Shown one piece after another: positions 6,376 to 15,125 of a stretch of DNA of 27,888 nucleotides. The stretch lies in NCBI GenBank assembly GCA_042408595.1, contig JBHOQX010000001.1, forward strand, positions 1-27,888. The letters are read 5' to 3'. Numbering within the stretch: the stretch's first letter is position 1; each line of letters begins with the position of its first letter. Made by a program: the position numbers and the translations under genes. The notes beneath the pieces are model-generated. The model ran no database searches. It was not told the origin of the DNA and saw only the letters and a list, made by a program, of their open reading frames with translations. Source of the stretch: JBHOQX01 sp042408595. GTDB lineage: Bacteria > Chloroflexota > Chloroflexia > Chloroflexales > Roseiflexaceae.

Positions 6376-7539
6376 ATGCACATCGCGATCAACGCCCACC
6401 TGCTCGCCCATACCCGCAGCTTCCGCCGTGCGGGGGTCTCGAATTATGTCGAAGAACTATTGCGCGCTCTCGGCGCGATCGACCGCGAGAACTGTTATAC
6501 CGTCTTCACCACGCGCGGCCTGCACGCCGGGGCGCTCGGGCTGCCGCCAAACTTCCGGGTGCGGCCAAGCGCCCTGCCGACGATCAACCCGCGGGTGCGG
6601 ATCCCGTGGGAGCAGTTCATCGCGCCCTGGCAGCTCGCGCTCGGCGGCGCGGATGTCTACCACGGCGTGCTGAATGTGATGCCGCTGGCCTGCCCGGTGC
6701 CTGGCGTCGTGACGATCCACGACCTGAGCGCGTTCCTGTTTCCGCAGACGTTCCGCCGCGTCAACCGGGCATACACCCAGTGGGCGATCAAGGTCGCCTG
6801 CCGCCGCGCCGCGCGGCTGCTGGCGGTCTCGGAGTTCACCAAACAGGAGATCGTGCGCTGGCTGGGCGTCCCGCCTGAGCGGATCGTCGTGACCTACGAC
6901 GCAGCGGACGCGCGCTTCCGCCCGCCGGACCCGGCTGTGCTGGAGGCGTTCCGGCGGCGGCGGGGTCTGCCGGAGCGCTTTATCCTGTTCGTCAGTACGC
7001 TGGAGCCGCGCAAGAACGTGCCGCGCCTGCTGGAAGCATACGCCCTGATCGCGCGCGACACCGATGCGCCGCTGATCATCGGCGGGGGCAAGGGCTGGCT
7101 CTACGACGAGATTTTCGCCCGCGCCGAGCAGCTGCAACTCGGCGATCGGGTGCGGTTCGCCGGGTTTCTCGAGCCGGAGGAACTGCCGCTCTGGTACGCT
7201 GCGGCAACCGTCTTCACCCTGCCGTCGCTCTACGAGGGCTTCGGCATGCCGCTGCTGGAGGCGATGGCCTGTGGCACGCCGGTCGTCGGCTCGACCAGCA
7301 GCAGCCTGCCGGAGGTGGTGGGCGACGCCGGGCTGCTGGTGCCGCCGACCGACACCGAGGCGCTGGCCATGGCGCTGCTGCGGCTGCTGCGCGACGGGGC
7401 GCTGCGCGCCGAGCTGCGCGAGCGCGGGCTGCGGCAGGCGCGGCGCTTCTCATGGGCCGAGACCGCCGCGCGGACGCTGGCGGCCTACCGCGCAGCGGCG
7501 GCAACGGGCGACGGGGTGGCGAAGCCGCGTAGGGTGTAG
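6376..7539 (+). CDS. GT4 family glycosyltransferase
   Basis: 387 aa, GT-B fold, with a clean N-terminus (MHIAINAHLL) followed by RRAGVSNYVEELLRAL, the acceptor-side loop of GT4 enzymes. The C-terminal donor-binding half shows FILFVSTLEPRKNVPRLLEAY, then VRFAGFLEPEELPLWYAAA, and the nucleotide-sugar signature LPSLYEGFGMPLLEAMACGTPVV with the E(x7)E pair. It is likely a retaining transferase adding a sugar to a cell-surface glycan or polysaccharide. Substrate cannot be read from sequence. No Shine-Dalgarno precedes the ATG, and the upstream spacer is made of short word repeats. The FAD oxidoreductase gene starts 16 bases downstream and may be cotranscribed. Confidence 0.92.
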   Translation: MHIAINAHLLAHTRSFRRAGVSNYVEELLRALGAIDRENCYTVFTTRGLHAGALGLPPNFRVRPSALPTINPRVRIPWEQFIAPWQLALGGADVYHGVLNVMPLACPVPGVVTIHDLSAFLFPQTFRRVNRAYTQWAIKVACRRAARLLAVSEFTKQEIVRWLGVPPERIVVTYDAADARFRPPDPAVLEAFRRRRGLPERFILFVSTLEPRKNVPRLLEAYALIARDTDAPLIIGGGKGWLYDEIFARAEQLQLGDRVRFAGFLEPEELPLWYAAATVFTLPSLYEGFGMPLLEAMACGTPVVGSTSSSLPEVVGDAGLLVPPTDTEALAMALLRLLRDGALRAELRERGLRQARRFSWAETAARTLAAYRAAAATGDGVAKPRRV

Positions 7540-7555
7540 TCCGCTGTCCATCGCG

Positions 7556-8890
7556 ATGTTTATTCCCTGGTTCCCTGATACGCTGCTTGCCGCCATGCGC
7601 TACAACGAACAACCTGTCTGGCTTGAAGGCGTGCGTTTTCCCGCTGGCGATCCCGGGCCGCTGCCGGAGCGTGCGGATGTCGTGATCATCGGCGGGGGGC
7701 TGACGGGCCTGGCAGCGGCGCGGGCCCTGGCGCGGCGCGGCGCGGACGTGGCGCTGCTCGAGGCGCAGACCCTCGGCTGGGGGGCCAGCTCGCGCAACGG
7801 CGGGATGGTGCTCACCGGGCTCAAGCTCGGCGCGGCGGCGTTGCGGGCGACGTACGGCCTGGAGCGGGCGCGGGCGATGTTCGCCGCCTCGCTCGAGGCG
7901 ATCGCATGCGTCGAGCAGCTGGTGCGCGAGGAGCGGATCGACTGCGACTTCGCCCGCCACGGGCACCTGCTGCTGGCTGCGAAGCGCGGGCACGCGCGGG
8001 CGCTGGCGGCGGAGGCCGCCCTCCTGGCCCGCGAGTTCGGCCACGCGACACGCTTCCTGCCGGCGGCGGAGCTGCCCGGCGAGATTGGCTCGGCGCGCTT
8101 TTTCGCCGGCCTGGTGGACGAAGCGAGCGCCGGGCTCAACCCGGCACGCTACACCGCCGGGCTGGCCCAGGCGGCCAGCCGGGCCGGGGCGCGGCTGTTC
8201 AGCGATACGCCGGCCAGCCGCATCCAGCGCGAACGTGGCGTGGCGGCGCATCCGTTCGTCGTGACGACGGCGCGCGGCGCCCTGCGCGCCGGGGCCGTCC
8301 TGGTCGCCACCGGCGGCTACACCGGCGCAGCGACCCCCGCTCTGCGCCGGCGGATCGTCCCGCTCGGCTCGTACATCGTCGCCACCGAGCCGCTGCCAGC
8401 CGACCTGGCGCGTGCGCTCATCCCGCGCGGGCGGATGGTCTTCGACTCGCTCCATCTGCTGCACTACTTCCGCCTCATCCCGGACAACCGCCTGCTGTTC
8501 GGCGGGCGCGCGGCGTTCCTGCCGGAGACCGGCGCGACCGTGCGCAAGAGCGCGGCGATCCTGCAGCGCGCCATGGCCGCCATCTTCCCGCAGGTGCGCG
8601 ACACGCGCATCGAGTACGCCTGGGGCGGCACGCTGGACGTGCCGTTCGATCTGATGCCGCACGTCGGCCAGCGCGATGACGTCTATTTCGCGCTCGGCTA
8701 CGCCGGCCACGGCGTCGCGCTGGCTACCTGGCTCGGCACGCGGCTGGCGGAGCGGATCAGCCGCGCTGGCGGCGAGACGCCGTTCGACGGCCTGCCGTTC
8801 CCCGGCGCGCCGCTCGGGCTGTACAACGAGTGGCCATGGTTCCTGCCGCTGGCCGGGCTGTATTACCGCGCGCTGGACTGGCTCCGGTGA
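7556..8890 (+). CDS. FAD-dependent oxidoreductase of the DAO family
   Basis: 444 aa. ADVVIIGGGLTGLAAARALARRG near residue 40 is the FAD-binding beta-alpha-beta motif (GxGxxG), followed by an acidic strand end (LLEAQTLGWGASSRNGGM). The GASSRNGG block, VLVATGGYTGAATP in the middle and the late YAWGGTLDVPFDLMPHVG and ALGYAGHGVALAT match PuuB/OrdL-like amine and amino-acid oxidases. These oxidise a C-N bond and pass electrons to oxygen or a quinone. The substrate is unknown. ATG 7556 gives a short N-terminal extension, and ATG 7595 (MRYNEQP) is an alternative. The gene follows the GT4 gene by 16 bases, with no functional link evident. Confidence 0.88.
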   Translation: MFIPWFPDTLLAAMRYNEQPVWLEGVRFPAGDPGPLPERADVVIIGGGLTGLAAARALARRGADVALLEAQTLGWGASSRNGGMVLTGLKLGAAALRATYGLERARAMFAASLEAIACVEQLVREERIDCDFARHGHLLLAAKRGHARALAAEAALLAREFGHATRFLPAAELPGEIGSARFFAGLVDEASAGLNPARYTAGLAQAASRAGARLFSDTPASRIQRERGVAAHPFVVTTARGALRAGAVLVATGGYTGAATPALRRRIVPLGSYIVATEPLPADLARALIPRGRMVFDSLHLLHYFRLIPDNRLLFGGRAAFLPETGATVRKSAAILQRAMAAIFPQVRDTRIEYAWGGTLDVPFDLMPHVGQRDDVYFALGYAGHGVALATWLGTRLAERISRAGGETPFDGLPFPGAPLGLYNEWPWFLPLAGLYYRALDWLR

Positions 8891-8901
8891 GGGGTCGAGA
8901 T

Positions 8902-8930
8902 TTGACAGCGCTGCGCCGTCTATGTATAAT
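8902..8930 (+). promoter_or_regulatory. Consensus promoter of tRNA-Asn
   Basis: TTGACA (8902-8907), a 17-base spacer and TATAAT (8925-8930) form an exact sigma-70 consensus. The tRNA begins 21 bases after the -10 element. Confidence 0.92.
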
Positions 8931-8951
8931 CGCAGCTGGTACATGTATCGA

Positions 8952-9026
8952 TCCCCGATAGCTCAACGGTAGAGCGGCTGACTGTTAATCAGTAGGTTCC
9001 AGGTTCGAATCCTGGTCGGGGAGCCA
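8952..9026 (+). tRNA. tRNA-Asn (anticodon GTT)
   Basis: 75 bases including an encoded CCA. The acceptor TCCCCGA/TCGGGGA is perfect, the D-arm is GCTCAACGGTAGAGC, the anticodon loop is CTGTTAA with GTT, and the T-arm GTTCGAAT is flanked by CCAG/CTGG. Promoter and terminator are both adjacent, so it is a self-contained unit. Confidence 0.96.
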
Positions 9027-9033
9027 ACAGTAG

Positions 9034-9069
9034 GCGGGGCAGGGGAAGGCGCCTGCCCCGCTTTGTTAT
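9034..9069 (+). terminator. Intrinsic terminator of tRNA-Asn
   Basis: GCGGGGCAGG (9034-9043) pairs perfectly with CCTGCCCCGC (9052-9061) around an 8-base loop and is followed by TTTGTTAT. It begins 8 bases after the tRNA CCA end. Confidence 0.88.
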
Positions 9070-9527
9070 CCCTTGACATACGTGGCTGCAGCTCGACGCG
9101 GACGAGAGCCTCATCGGAGACGACCAGGAACGTCGGACCGCTGATGGCCCCCTTTCAGGCATCCTCCTCGCCTTGGCCGCTGCCTGCGTCGCCGCGCAGC
9201 CACTCGACATGCGCCATGGCCTGCGGCCGCATCTGCCTTGCTCCCTCCTCGGTAGCAGCGGGGTAAGCCCGGTTCGCCCGACCGCGCCGGGCTACAGACG
9301 GTCGCAAATGGTATGATATTTTATCATCATACAACCTGTACCGACCTGGCCCGCGGGGCTCCCATCAGGGCGCGCCGACGTTCGAGCGCCCGGGGAGCGA
9401 TGCCCTTCCGACCCTCGTTCGTGGCCGATCCTGCTGCGCCGCCGATTCGTTCCTGGAGCGTACCCCTGCCAGCCAGAAGGGGCCGGCGAGGGATACGCCT
9501 GCCTCGCCAGCATCCGAATTCTAATGC
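9070..9527. other. Intergenic region ahead of the sugar ABC operon
   Basis: I recognise no gene here. One plus-strand frame (about 9080-9316, ending at TGA) reads LQLDADESLIGDDQERRTADG and onward in plausible codons, but it matches no family I know and could be a gene remnant. The main structured element is the A/T-rich palindrome at 9311-9332. Confidence 0.4.
9311..9332. promoter_or_regulatory. A/T-rich palindrome, possible operator
   Basis: GTATGAT (9311-9317) is repeated inverted as ATCATAC (9326-9332). Nested inside is the tighter palindrome ATGATA-TTT-TATCAT (9313-9327). Such an A/T island in GC-rich sequence, about 200 bases ahead of the presumed operon promoter, looks like a regulator binding site. 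A second ATGATG/ATAC-rich patch overlaps the promoter at 9549-9565. The regulator is not identified. Confidence 0.4.
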
Positions 9528-9555
9528 TTGAAAAAGCAGGAAAGGGTGATATGAT
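9528..9555 (+). promoter_or_regulatory. Promoter candidate of the sugar ABC operon
   Basis: TTGAAA (9528-9533) and TATGAT (9550-9555) are spaced by 16 bases. The leader would be about 160 bases to the ATG at 9722. The -10 region overlaps the imperfect inverted repeat GATATGATGTTATACATC. Confidence 0.55.
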
Positions 9556-9721
9556 GTTATACATCTTCCCCAGGGCCTGACCGTATCTTCAACTTGCGAA
9601 AGGGGGTGAACCACCGACGCCCGACGGGGACGCACACTCCCGAGCCGGGAGGCCGTCCTCAGCGCCGATGATGGCGCGAACTCGAATCGCTGTCTTCGAT
9701 TCCAGCCAGAAGGGAGCACCC

Positions 9722-10801
9722 ATGAACGTCGCGATCCGTTTTTCGTGTGGCGTTCTCCTGGGCGCGCTGCTGCTCGGAGCGTGCGGCGGCCCTGCCACCA
9801 GCTCCACCAACCCAACCAGCGCCGCCAACCCGGCGCCAGCCTCCGGCGCATCAGGCGGCCAACCGGCTTCCACCAGCGGCAAGAAAATCTGCTTTGCGTT
9901 CCAATCGCTCGAGACCGAATTCTGGGGCGCTGGCTATCAGGCGATCACCAAGGCGCTCAAGGATAAGAATATCCAGGTGGTTGAGCGCAATTCCGGCGAA
10001 GACCGCAACAAACAGCTCGAACAGATTAAAGACTGCATCACGCAAAAGGTGGACGGGATCATCATCATCCCGGTAGATGGCGATGCCGTGATCCCGATGA
10101 TCGCCGAAGCGAACAAGGCCAATATCCCGATCGGGGTCTTCAATCGCCCGCCGGCCGACAGCAACACCAACCCGGCGATTGTGGTGGTCGCCAACAACGA
10201 GGTGATCGCCGAGCAGACGGTCGATTACATGGCGCAGCAGGCGAAGAAGCTGAACCGCAAGGTGACGCCGCTGATCATGGTCGGCGATCTGGCCGATCCG
10301 AACGCCGTCGGCCGCAAGAAGGGCTTCGATAACGTCATCAAGAAATATCCCGACCTGTTCAACACCCCTGTCGAAGTCGCCACGAAATGGGATGCGGCCA
10401 CCGGCCTGGCCGGCCTGCAGAACGCGATGCAGGCCAACCCCAATGTTGATTTCATCTTCACTTCGTCGGACTTCCTCTACCCGCAGATCAAGTCGGTGCT
10501 GGAACCGCTCGGCAAGTGGAAGCCGATCGGCGATCCGAATCACGTCATCCTTGGCGGGCTCGACGGCGACTCGACCGCCTGCGGGTTGATGCGCGACAAG
10601 TATGTCGATGCCACCGGCGTGCAGAATCTGTTCTTCGAAGCCGATGCGATCCTGAATGCCGTGCTGAAGGCGATCGAATCCGGCAACGGCAAGCCGAACG
10701 AGCGGATCGACGACAAGGGCTTCGCGCTGACGCAGGATAACATGAAGGAGAAAGAGAAGGAGATGTGGGGCTGCGTCATCCCGCCGCCCAAGAAGGGATA
10801 A
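9722..10801 (+). CDS. Sugar ABC transporter substrate-binding lipoprotein
   Basis: 359 aa. The lipoprotein signal peptide ends in LLLGAC with the acylated Cys21, followed by a Ser/Thr/Ala/Pro linker to about residue 55. The mature part is a periplasmic-binding-protein type I fold (Peripla_BP_4, ribose/xylose class). Evidence is KICFAFQSLETEFWGAGYQAI at the first strand, QIKDCITQKVDGIIIIPVD, NIPIGVFNRPP, and DFIFTSSDFLYPQIKSVLE in the second lobe. It captures a monosaccharide at the membrane surface and delivers it to the permeases encoded next. AGGGAG (9711-9716) fixes the start at 9722. The exact sugar is unknown, but the L-fucose/arabinose isomerase remnant after the operon hints at a pentose or deoxyhexose. 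Confidence 0.93.
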   Translation: MNVAIRFSCGVLLGALLLGACGGPATSSTNPTSAANPAPASGASGGQPASTSGKKICFAFQSLETEFWGAGYQAITKALKDKNIQVVERNSGEDRNKQLEQIKDCITQKVDGIIIIPVDGDAVIPMIAEANKANIPIGVFNRPPADSNTNPAIVVVANNEVIAEQTVDYMAQQAKKLNRKVTPLIMVGDLADPNAVGRKKGFDNVIKKYPDLFNTPVEVATKWDAATGLAGLQNAMQANPNVDFIFTSSDFLYPQIKSVLEPLGKWKPIGDPNHVILGGLDGDSTACGLMRDKYVDATGVQNLFFEADAILNAVLKAIESGNGKPNERIDDKGFALTQDNMKEKEKEMWGCVIPPPKKG

Positions 10802-10811
10802 TCGTCCTGGC

Positions 10812-10857
10812 GGCGACCAGCGGCCGGTGCGCCAGCCCGCATCCGCCGCTGGTCGCC
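10812..10857 (+). promoter_or_regulatory. Intercistronic 12-bp hairpin
   Basis: GGCGACCAGCGG (10812-10823) and CCGCTGGTCGCC (10846-10857) pair perfectly around a 22-base loop in the gap between the binding protein and the first permease. It has no T tract. In ABC operons such structures stabilise the upstream mRNA, or terminate partly, so that binding protein exceeds membrane components. That role is inferred. Confidence 0.65.
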
Positions 10858-10908
10858 CTCCGTCTGTCGCGGTGAACGAAACGGTTCCGTAGCCTGCGAG
10901 CAACGAGC

Positions 10909-12030
10909 GTGACAACCCCTGATGACCGCGCCATCACCGGCCCGACCAACACGGCCAATGCGCCCAAGCGCTGGCTCGGAATCGCCCGGCGCGTGCTGTT
11001 CTCGGATTATTTTGTGCTCTGGCTGAGCATTATCTACTTCCTGGTCTTATGGCCGTTCCTGCCGCTCCTCGGCACACCGGACAATCTTGCCAATATCTTC
11101 TCCAACCTCTGGCCCCTGCTCGCGATCGCCATCGGGCAGACGTTCGTGCTGATCGTCGGCGGCATCGACCTCTCGCAGACATCGATTATGGCGGTGTCGA
11201 GCGTGTGCGGCGCGATGCTGATGACCAACAGCCTCGAGCCGCTGCGCTTCGAGAAAAGCCCGTTGTGGGGCATCCTGCTGTCCGCGCAGGGCGGGCCGCT
11301 TGCGAACAGCGCGCTCGCCGTTCCGGCCGGCGTGCTCGCCATGCTCCTGATCGGCGCGGCGATCGGCCTGTTGAACGGCCTGGCTGTCACCCGCCTGCGG
11401 ATGCCGCCGTTCATGGTGACGTTGGTCACGATGACCTTTTTCAGCGCGTTCGCCATCTGGCTGACGAAGTCCGAGAATGTGACCAGCCTGCCGGCCGCGT
11501 ATATCGCGATCGGGACGGGGAGCCTGTTCTCCCTGCCGCTAGGCGGCGGCGCGATCGGGCTGTCGTATGCCATGCTCGTCGCCGGCGGCCTGGCGCTGGT
11601 CGCGCACCTGATTCTGAGCCGGATGGTGCTCGGCCGGTGGTTCTACGCGATCGGGGCGAACCCGCGCACGGCGATGGTGTCGGGCGTACCTACGGCGCGC
11701 GCGGTCACGCTGGCGTATGTGTTCAGCGGCGTGTGCGCGGCCGTCGCCGCGATCCTCTACTCGACCCGGCTCGAGATGGGGTTTCCCGCGCTTGGCGAGA
11801 ACAATCTGCTGGATGTGATCGGCGCAGTGGTGATCGGCGGCGTCAGCCTCTTCGGCGGCAAGGGGAAAGTTTCGTGGACGCTCTTCGGCGTGCTCTTCTT
11901 TGTGTTGCTCGACAACACGCTGAATCTGATGAGCCTGTCGGCGTTTACGATCTCAATCGTCAAGGGCAGCGTGATTCTGCTCGCCGCGCTCCTCGATGTG
12001 GTGCGGAACCGCCTGCGTGCCCGTGCATGA
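10909..12030 (+). CDS. Sugar ABC transporter permease (BPD_transp_2)
   Basis: 373 aa with about ten predicted membrane helices. PLLAIAIGQTFVLIVGGIDLSQ near residues 68-90 is the hallmark of RbsC/XylH-type permeases. The coupling region ANPRTAMVSGVPTARAVTLAYV in the second half precedes the conserved NNLLDVIGAVVIGGVSLFGG. A GTG start at 10909 is used, with a weak ribosome site upstream. It is the second gene of the transport operon and should pair with the other permease as a heterodimer, since the two sequences are clearly different. Confidence 0.92.
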   Translation: MTTPDDRAITGPTNTANAPKRWLGIARRVLFSDYFVLWLSIIYFLVLWPFLPLLGTPDNLANIFSNLWPLLAIAIGQTFVLIVGGIDLSQTSIMAVSSVCGAMLMTNSLEPLRFEKSPLWGILLSAQGGPLANSALAVPAGVLAMLLIGAAIGLLNGLAVTRLRMPPFMVTLVTMTFFSAFAIWLTKSENVTSLPAAYIAIGTGSLFSLPLGGGAIGLSYAMLVAGGLALVAHLILSRMVLGRWFYAIGANPRTAMVSGVPTARAVTLAYVFSGVCAAVAAILYSTRLEMGFPALGENNLLDVIGAVVIGGVSLFGGKGKVSWTLFGVLFFVLLDNTLNLMSLSAFTISIVKGSVILLAALLDVVRNRLRARA

Positions 12031-12177
12031 TGCCAGTGCGACGCTTGAATTGCGGATATCGGGATGGATGGGCCGGAGCCTGAGGCGCGAGCAAACCTGG
12101 GCGGCGTGCAGCCCGCGTGCAGGCGGCGCCCGCTCCTGGCCTGAAAGTGGCACAACGTCGATTGTCCGGAGCGATCC

Positions 12178-13689
12178 ATGTCCACCGCGCCGCTTCTCAT
12201 CTTCGATCAGATCGATAAAAGCTTCTTCGGCGTTCCAGTGCTGAAGAAGGTCAGTTTCGCGCTCCAGCCGGGCCGGACGCTCGGCCTGATCGGCGAGAAC
12301 GGCGCCGGGAAATCGACGCTGATGAACATCCTAGGCGGCGTACTGCCGCCGGATGGCGGGCAGATGCTACTCGATGGCGTGCCGTACGCGCCGCTCAGCC
12401 CACGCGAAGCGGTCAAACGCGGGGTTGTCTTTATCCACCAGGAACTCAACCTCTTCTCGAACCTGACCATCGTCGAGAACCTGTTCATCGACGGCTTTCC
12501 GCGCGTCGCGGGGCTTCCGCTGATCAACCGGCGCGCCGCCCGCGCCCGTGCCCGCCGGGTGCTCGAACTGGTCGATCTGCGTGTCTCCCCGGATACGCGG
12601 GTCGAGCGGCTCTCGCCGGGCGAGCGGCAACTGGTGGAGATCGCCAGGGCGCTGCACAGCGACGCGCGCCTGATCATCTTCGACGAACCCACGACATCGC
12701 TGACCGCCCGGGAAACCGAGCGCCTCTTCCGCCTCATGGAGCGGCTGCGGGCGAACGGCACGGCGATGATCTACATCTCGCATATCCTTGGCGATGTCCG
12801 GCGGCTTTGCGACGATCTGGTCATCCTGCGCGATGGCGAGGTGGTAGGCGCTGGCCCGCAGGAGGAGTTCAGCGTCAGCCAGATGATCGCCCTGATGGTC
12901 GGGCGCAACATCGAGCAACTCTACCCGCCCAAGCGGGACACCGCGACCGACGAACCGGCGCTGGTGGTGACCGGCGTATCGCAGCCGGGGATTGTGGCAG
13001 ACATTACGTTCGTGCTGCACCGCGGCGAAGTGTTGGGCCTGTTCGGCCTGATGGGCTCGGGGCGCACCGAGCTGGCCCGCATCCTGTTCGGCCTCGACCC
13101 ATGTGCGCGCGGCGAGGTGCGGGTGAACGGGCGGCCCGTCACCCACGCGTCCGTCCCGGAGCGCATCCGCAGCGGCATGGCGTTCGTCACCGAAAACCGG
13201 CGCGAGGAGGGCCTGCTGATGGAGATCGCGATCAGCGAAAATCTCGCTCTGGTTGCGCTGCCATCTTTTGCGCCGGGCGCCTTTCTCGACCAGAGCCGCA
13301 TGGCCAGCGCGACCTGGCGTGTGGCGCAGTCGCTGCGGATCAAGAGCCAGGCCCTTGAACGCGAGCCGGTGCGGAGCCTCAGCGGTGGCAACCAGCAGAA
13401 GGTCGTGCTCGGCAAATGGCTGCTGGCCAGGCCCTCGGTCTTTCTGCTCGACGAGCCGACCCGCGGCATCGACGTCGGCGCCAAGTACGAGGTCTATACG
13501 ATCATCAACGACCTGGCGGCGCAGGGAACCGGTCTGCTGGTGATCTCCTCCGAGATCGAAGAGCTGATCGGGATTTGCGACCGCATCCTGGTGATGCGGA
13601 ACGGGGAGATCGTGGTGTCGTTCGCGCGCGCGGAATTCGACCGCCAGCGGATTCTTGCCGCGGCATTCGGCGAACAGGTGAGCGTATGA
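12178..13689 (+). CDS. Sugar ABC transporter ATP-binding protein, duplicated (RbsA-type)
   Basis: 503 aa with two fused ABC ATPase domains. The first has Walker A GENGAGKST (about 39-47), the FIHQELNL Q-loop, signature LSPGERQ and Walker B LIIFDEPTTSL. The second has a degenerate Walker A, GLMGSGRTEL, with signature LSGGNQQKVVLGKWL and Walker B VFLLDEPTRGIDVG. This asymmetry is normal for the RbsA/XylG/MglA class, where only one site hydrolyses efficiently. It powers monosaccharide import. CGGAG lies 7 bases before the ATG. The 147-base gap after the first permease has no recognised gene. The stop overlaps the next start as ATGA, which indicates translational coupling. Confidence 0.95.
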   Translation: MSTAPLLIFDQIDKSFFGVPVLKKVSFALQPGRTLGLIGENGAGKSTLMNILGGVLPPDGGQMLLDGVPYAPLSPREAVKRGVVFIHQELNLFSNLTIVENLFIDGFPRVAGLPLINRRAARARARRVLELVDLRVSPDTRVERLSPGERQLVEIARALHSDARLIIFDEPTTSLTARETERLFRLMERLRANGTAMIYISHILGDVRRLCDDLVILRDGEVVGAGPQEEFSVSQMIALMVGRNIEQLYPPKRDTATDEPALVVTGVSQPGIVADITFVLHRGEVLGLFGLMGSGRTELARILFGLDPCARGEVRVNGRPVTHASVPERIRSGMAFVTENRREEGLLMEIAISENLALVALPSFAPGAFLDQSRMASATWRVAQSLRIKSQALEREPVRSLSGGNQQKVVLGKWLLARPSVFLLDEPTRGIDVGAKYEVYTIINDLAAQGTGLLVISSEIEELIGICDRILVMRNGEIVVSFARAEFDRQRILAAAFGEQVSV

Positions 13690-14678
13690 CCGATCGATCA
13701 CACTTGACACTGCGCCTGCTGCAGAATGCGCCGCTGATCCTCTTTCTGGCCGTGTTCGTGATCTTCGGCGCCCTCGCCCCGCGCTTTTTTTCGATTCAGA
13801 GCGTCGAAAATATTCTCAAACAGGCATCGTATATCGGGATCATCGCGGTGGGCATGACGTTCGTACTGCTGACCGCCAGCATCGATCTATCGGTTGGCTC
13901 GGTGATGTACCTGTCTGCGGTGATCGCGGGCAAGCTGATGCTGGAGACGAACGCTCCGATCTGGCTCGGCATTCTGGCGGCGATCGGGGTGGGGCTGCTA
14001 TGCGGCCTGGTGAACGCCCTGCTGATCACCCGGCTCCGTATCATCCCGTTCGTCGCCACACTTGCGACCCTCGCTATCGGGCGCGGCCTGGGGCTGACGA
14101 TCTCGCAATCCGAGGGGATCAATTACCCCGACGCGATCACGGCGATGGGCTCGACACGGGTGTTTGGGCTCCTGCCGCTGCCGATTGTCATCTTCGGCCT
14201 GGTTGTGCTGGTCGCGCAGATCGTTCTCACACAGACAGCGTTCGGCCGCCAGGTCTATGCGATCGGCAACGATCTCGAGGCCGCGAAGAAGGCCGGCATC
14301 AATACGCGCCGCATTCTGACATGTGTCTATTGTATCAGCGGGATCTGCGCGGCGATCGGTGGGATCGTGCTGGTGGCGCAGTTCGGCATCGTTACCGCCG
14401 GCTTCGGCGACAAAGATGAATTCGACGCGATCGCAGCGGCGGTACTCGGCGGGACCTCGTTGTTCGGCGGGCGCGGCAGCGTGTTTCCCGGCGCGGTCCT
14501 TGGCACGGTGCTGACACAGATGGTTGTGGCCGGTTTGATCTACACCAGGGTCGATATCTATTTACAACCACTGGTGTTCGGCGCGATCATCTTTCTTGCG
14601 GTGCTGATCGATAGCGTCCGAAATACGCAGATCGTGGCGCTCGAACGACGCACCATTCGTACCGAGAAAAACGCCTGA
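13686..14678 (+). CDS. Sugar ABC transporter permease (BPD_transp_2), second subunit
   Basis: 330 aa with multiple membrane helices. SYIGIIAVGMTFVLLTASIDLSVG at about residues 48-71 is the RbsC-type signature. YAIGNDLEAAKKAGINTRRI is the coupling segment contacting the ATPase, and DEFDAIAAAVLGGTSLFGGRG matches the conserved late block. The start overlaps the ATPase stop by four bases. The longer open frame upstream lies inside the ATPase gene and is rejected. It is the last gene of the operon. A weak hairpin follows at 14679-14694. Confidence 0.94.
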   Translation: MTDRSHLTLRLLQNAPLILFLAVFVIFGALAPRFFSIQSVENILKQASYIGIIAVGMTFVLLTASIDLSVGSVMYLSAVIAGKLMLETNAPIWLGILAAIGVGLLCGLVNALLITRLRIIPFVATLATLAIGRGLGLTISQSEGINYPDAITAMGSTRVFGLLPLPIVIFGLVVLVAQIVLTQTAFGRQVYAIGNDLEAAKKAGINTRRILTCVYCISGICAAIGGIVLVAQFGIVTAGFGDKDEFDAIAAAVLGGTSLFGGRGSVFPGAVLGTVLTQMVVAGLIYTRVDIYLQPLVFGAIIFLAVLIDSVRNTQIVALERRTIRTEKNA

Positions 14679-14694
14679 GAAGGCGCACGCCTTC
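14679..14694 (+). terminator. Weak terminator-like hairpin after the ABC operon
   Basis: GAAGGC (14679-14684) pairs with GCCTTC (14689-14694) around GCAC, directly after the permease stop, followed by a pyrimidine stretch (CCCTATCTTCC). It is short and lacks a true T run. Confidence 0.4.
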
Positions 14695-15125
14695 CCCTAT
14701 CTTCCGCACCTCCGGTGGATCATGGGCACCAGCCGCCTCTCCGATGATGTCCCCCGGGCGCGGTAAGCACGCCTGCTCCTTCCAGGGCGGCGCTGTGCTG
14801 GCGATAGCCCGCGCCTCTACCCGCGACCTATGGCGGGTGACCACTCGCGCGCTGTATGAGGGGCGCGACGCATGCACAGCGTCCCCATCCATAACCATGG
14901 CGACTAGGTCGGTGGCGCTATGTCGGCCAGTGTGGCAGGCCCACGGGCCGTTGGCGTTTTCATGGACGGCAGCACAATCATCAAGGTCGAAGCGCACCGT
15001 GACGCACTCTGGGCCGCACGAGCGCGAACGTCCCGCCGGCGGCGACGCACTGACGTACAATGTCAAGATCGATCTCACCCCCAGCGGGTGCCCATCGGCG
15101 ATTATCGGCAGACCCACAACCTGCA
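14695..15125. other. Degenerate stretch between the ABC operon and isomerase remnant
   Basis: No intact gene is visible. Short plus-strand pieces such as VGVFMDGSTIIKVEAHRDALW (about 14947-15009) and DALTYNVKIDLTPSG (about 15046-15091), in different frames, look like broken coding sequence. I cannot assign them. The missing N-terminal part of the isomerase may have lain here. Confidence 0.35.

Noticed and set aside
7214..8944. 576-residue minus-strand frame opposite the FAD oxidoreductase
   Set aside because: Arg/Pro-rich shadow. The plus strand has an unambiguous FAD-binding protein.
9073..9078. TTGACA after the tRNA-Asn terminator as a promoter for the ABC operon
   Set aside because: No -10 element at 16-18 bases, and it is over 600 bases from the gene. 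The TTGAAA/TATGAT pair at 9528 is better placed.
12367..13710. 447-residue minus-strand frame opposite the ABC ATPase
   Set aside because: Shadow frame. The plus strand carries all ABC motifs.
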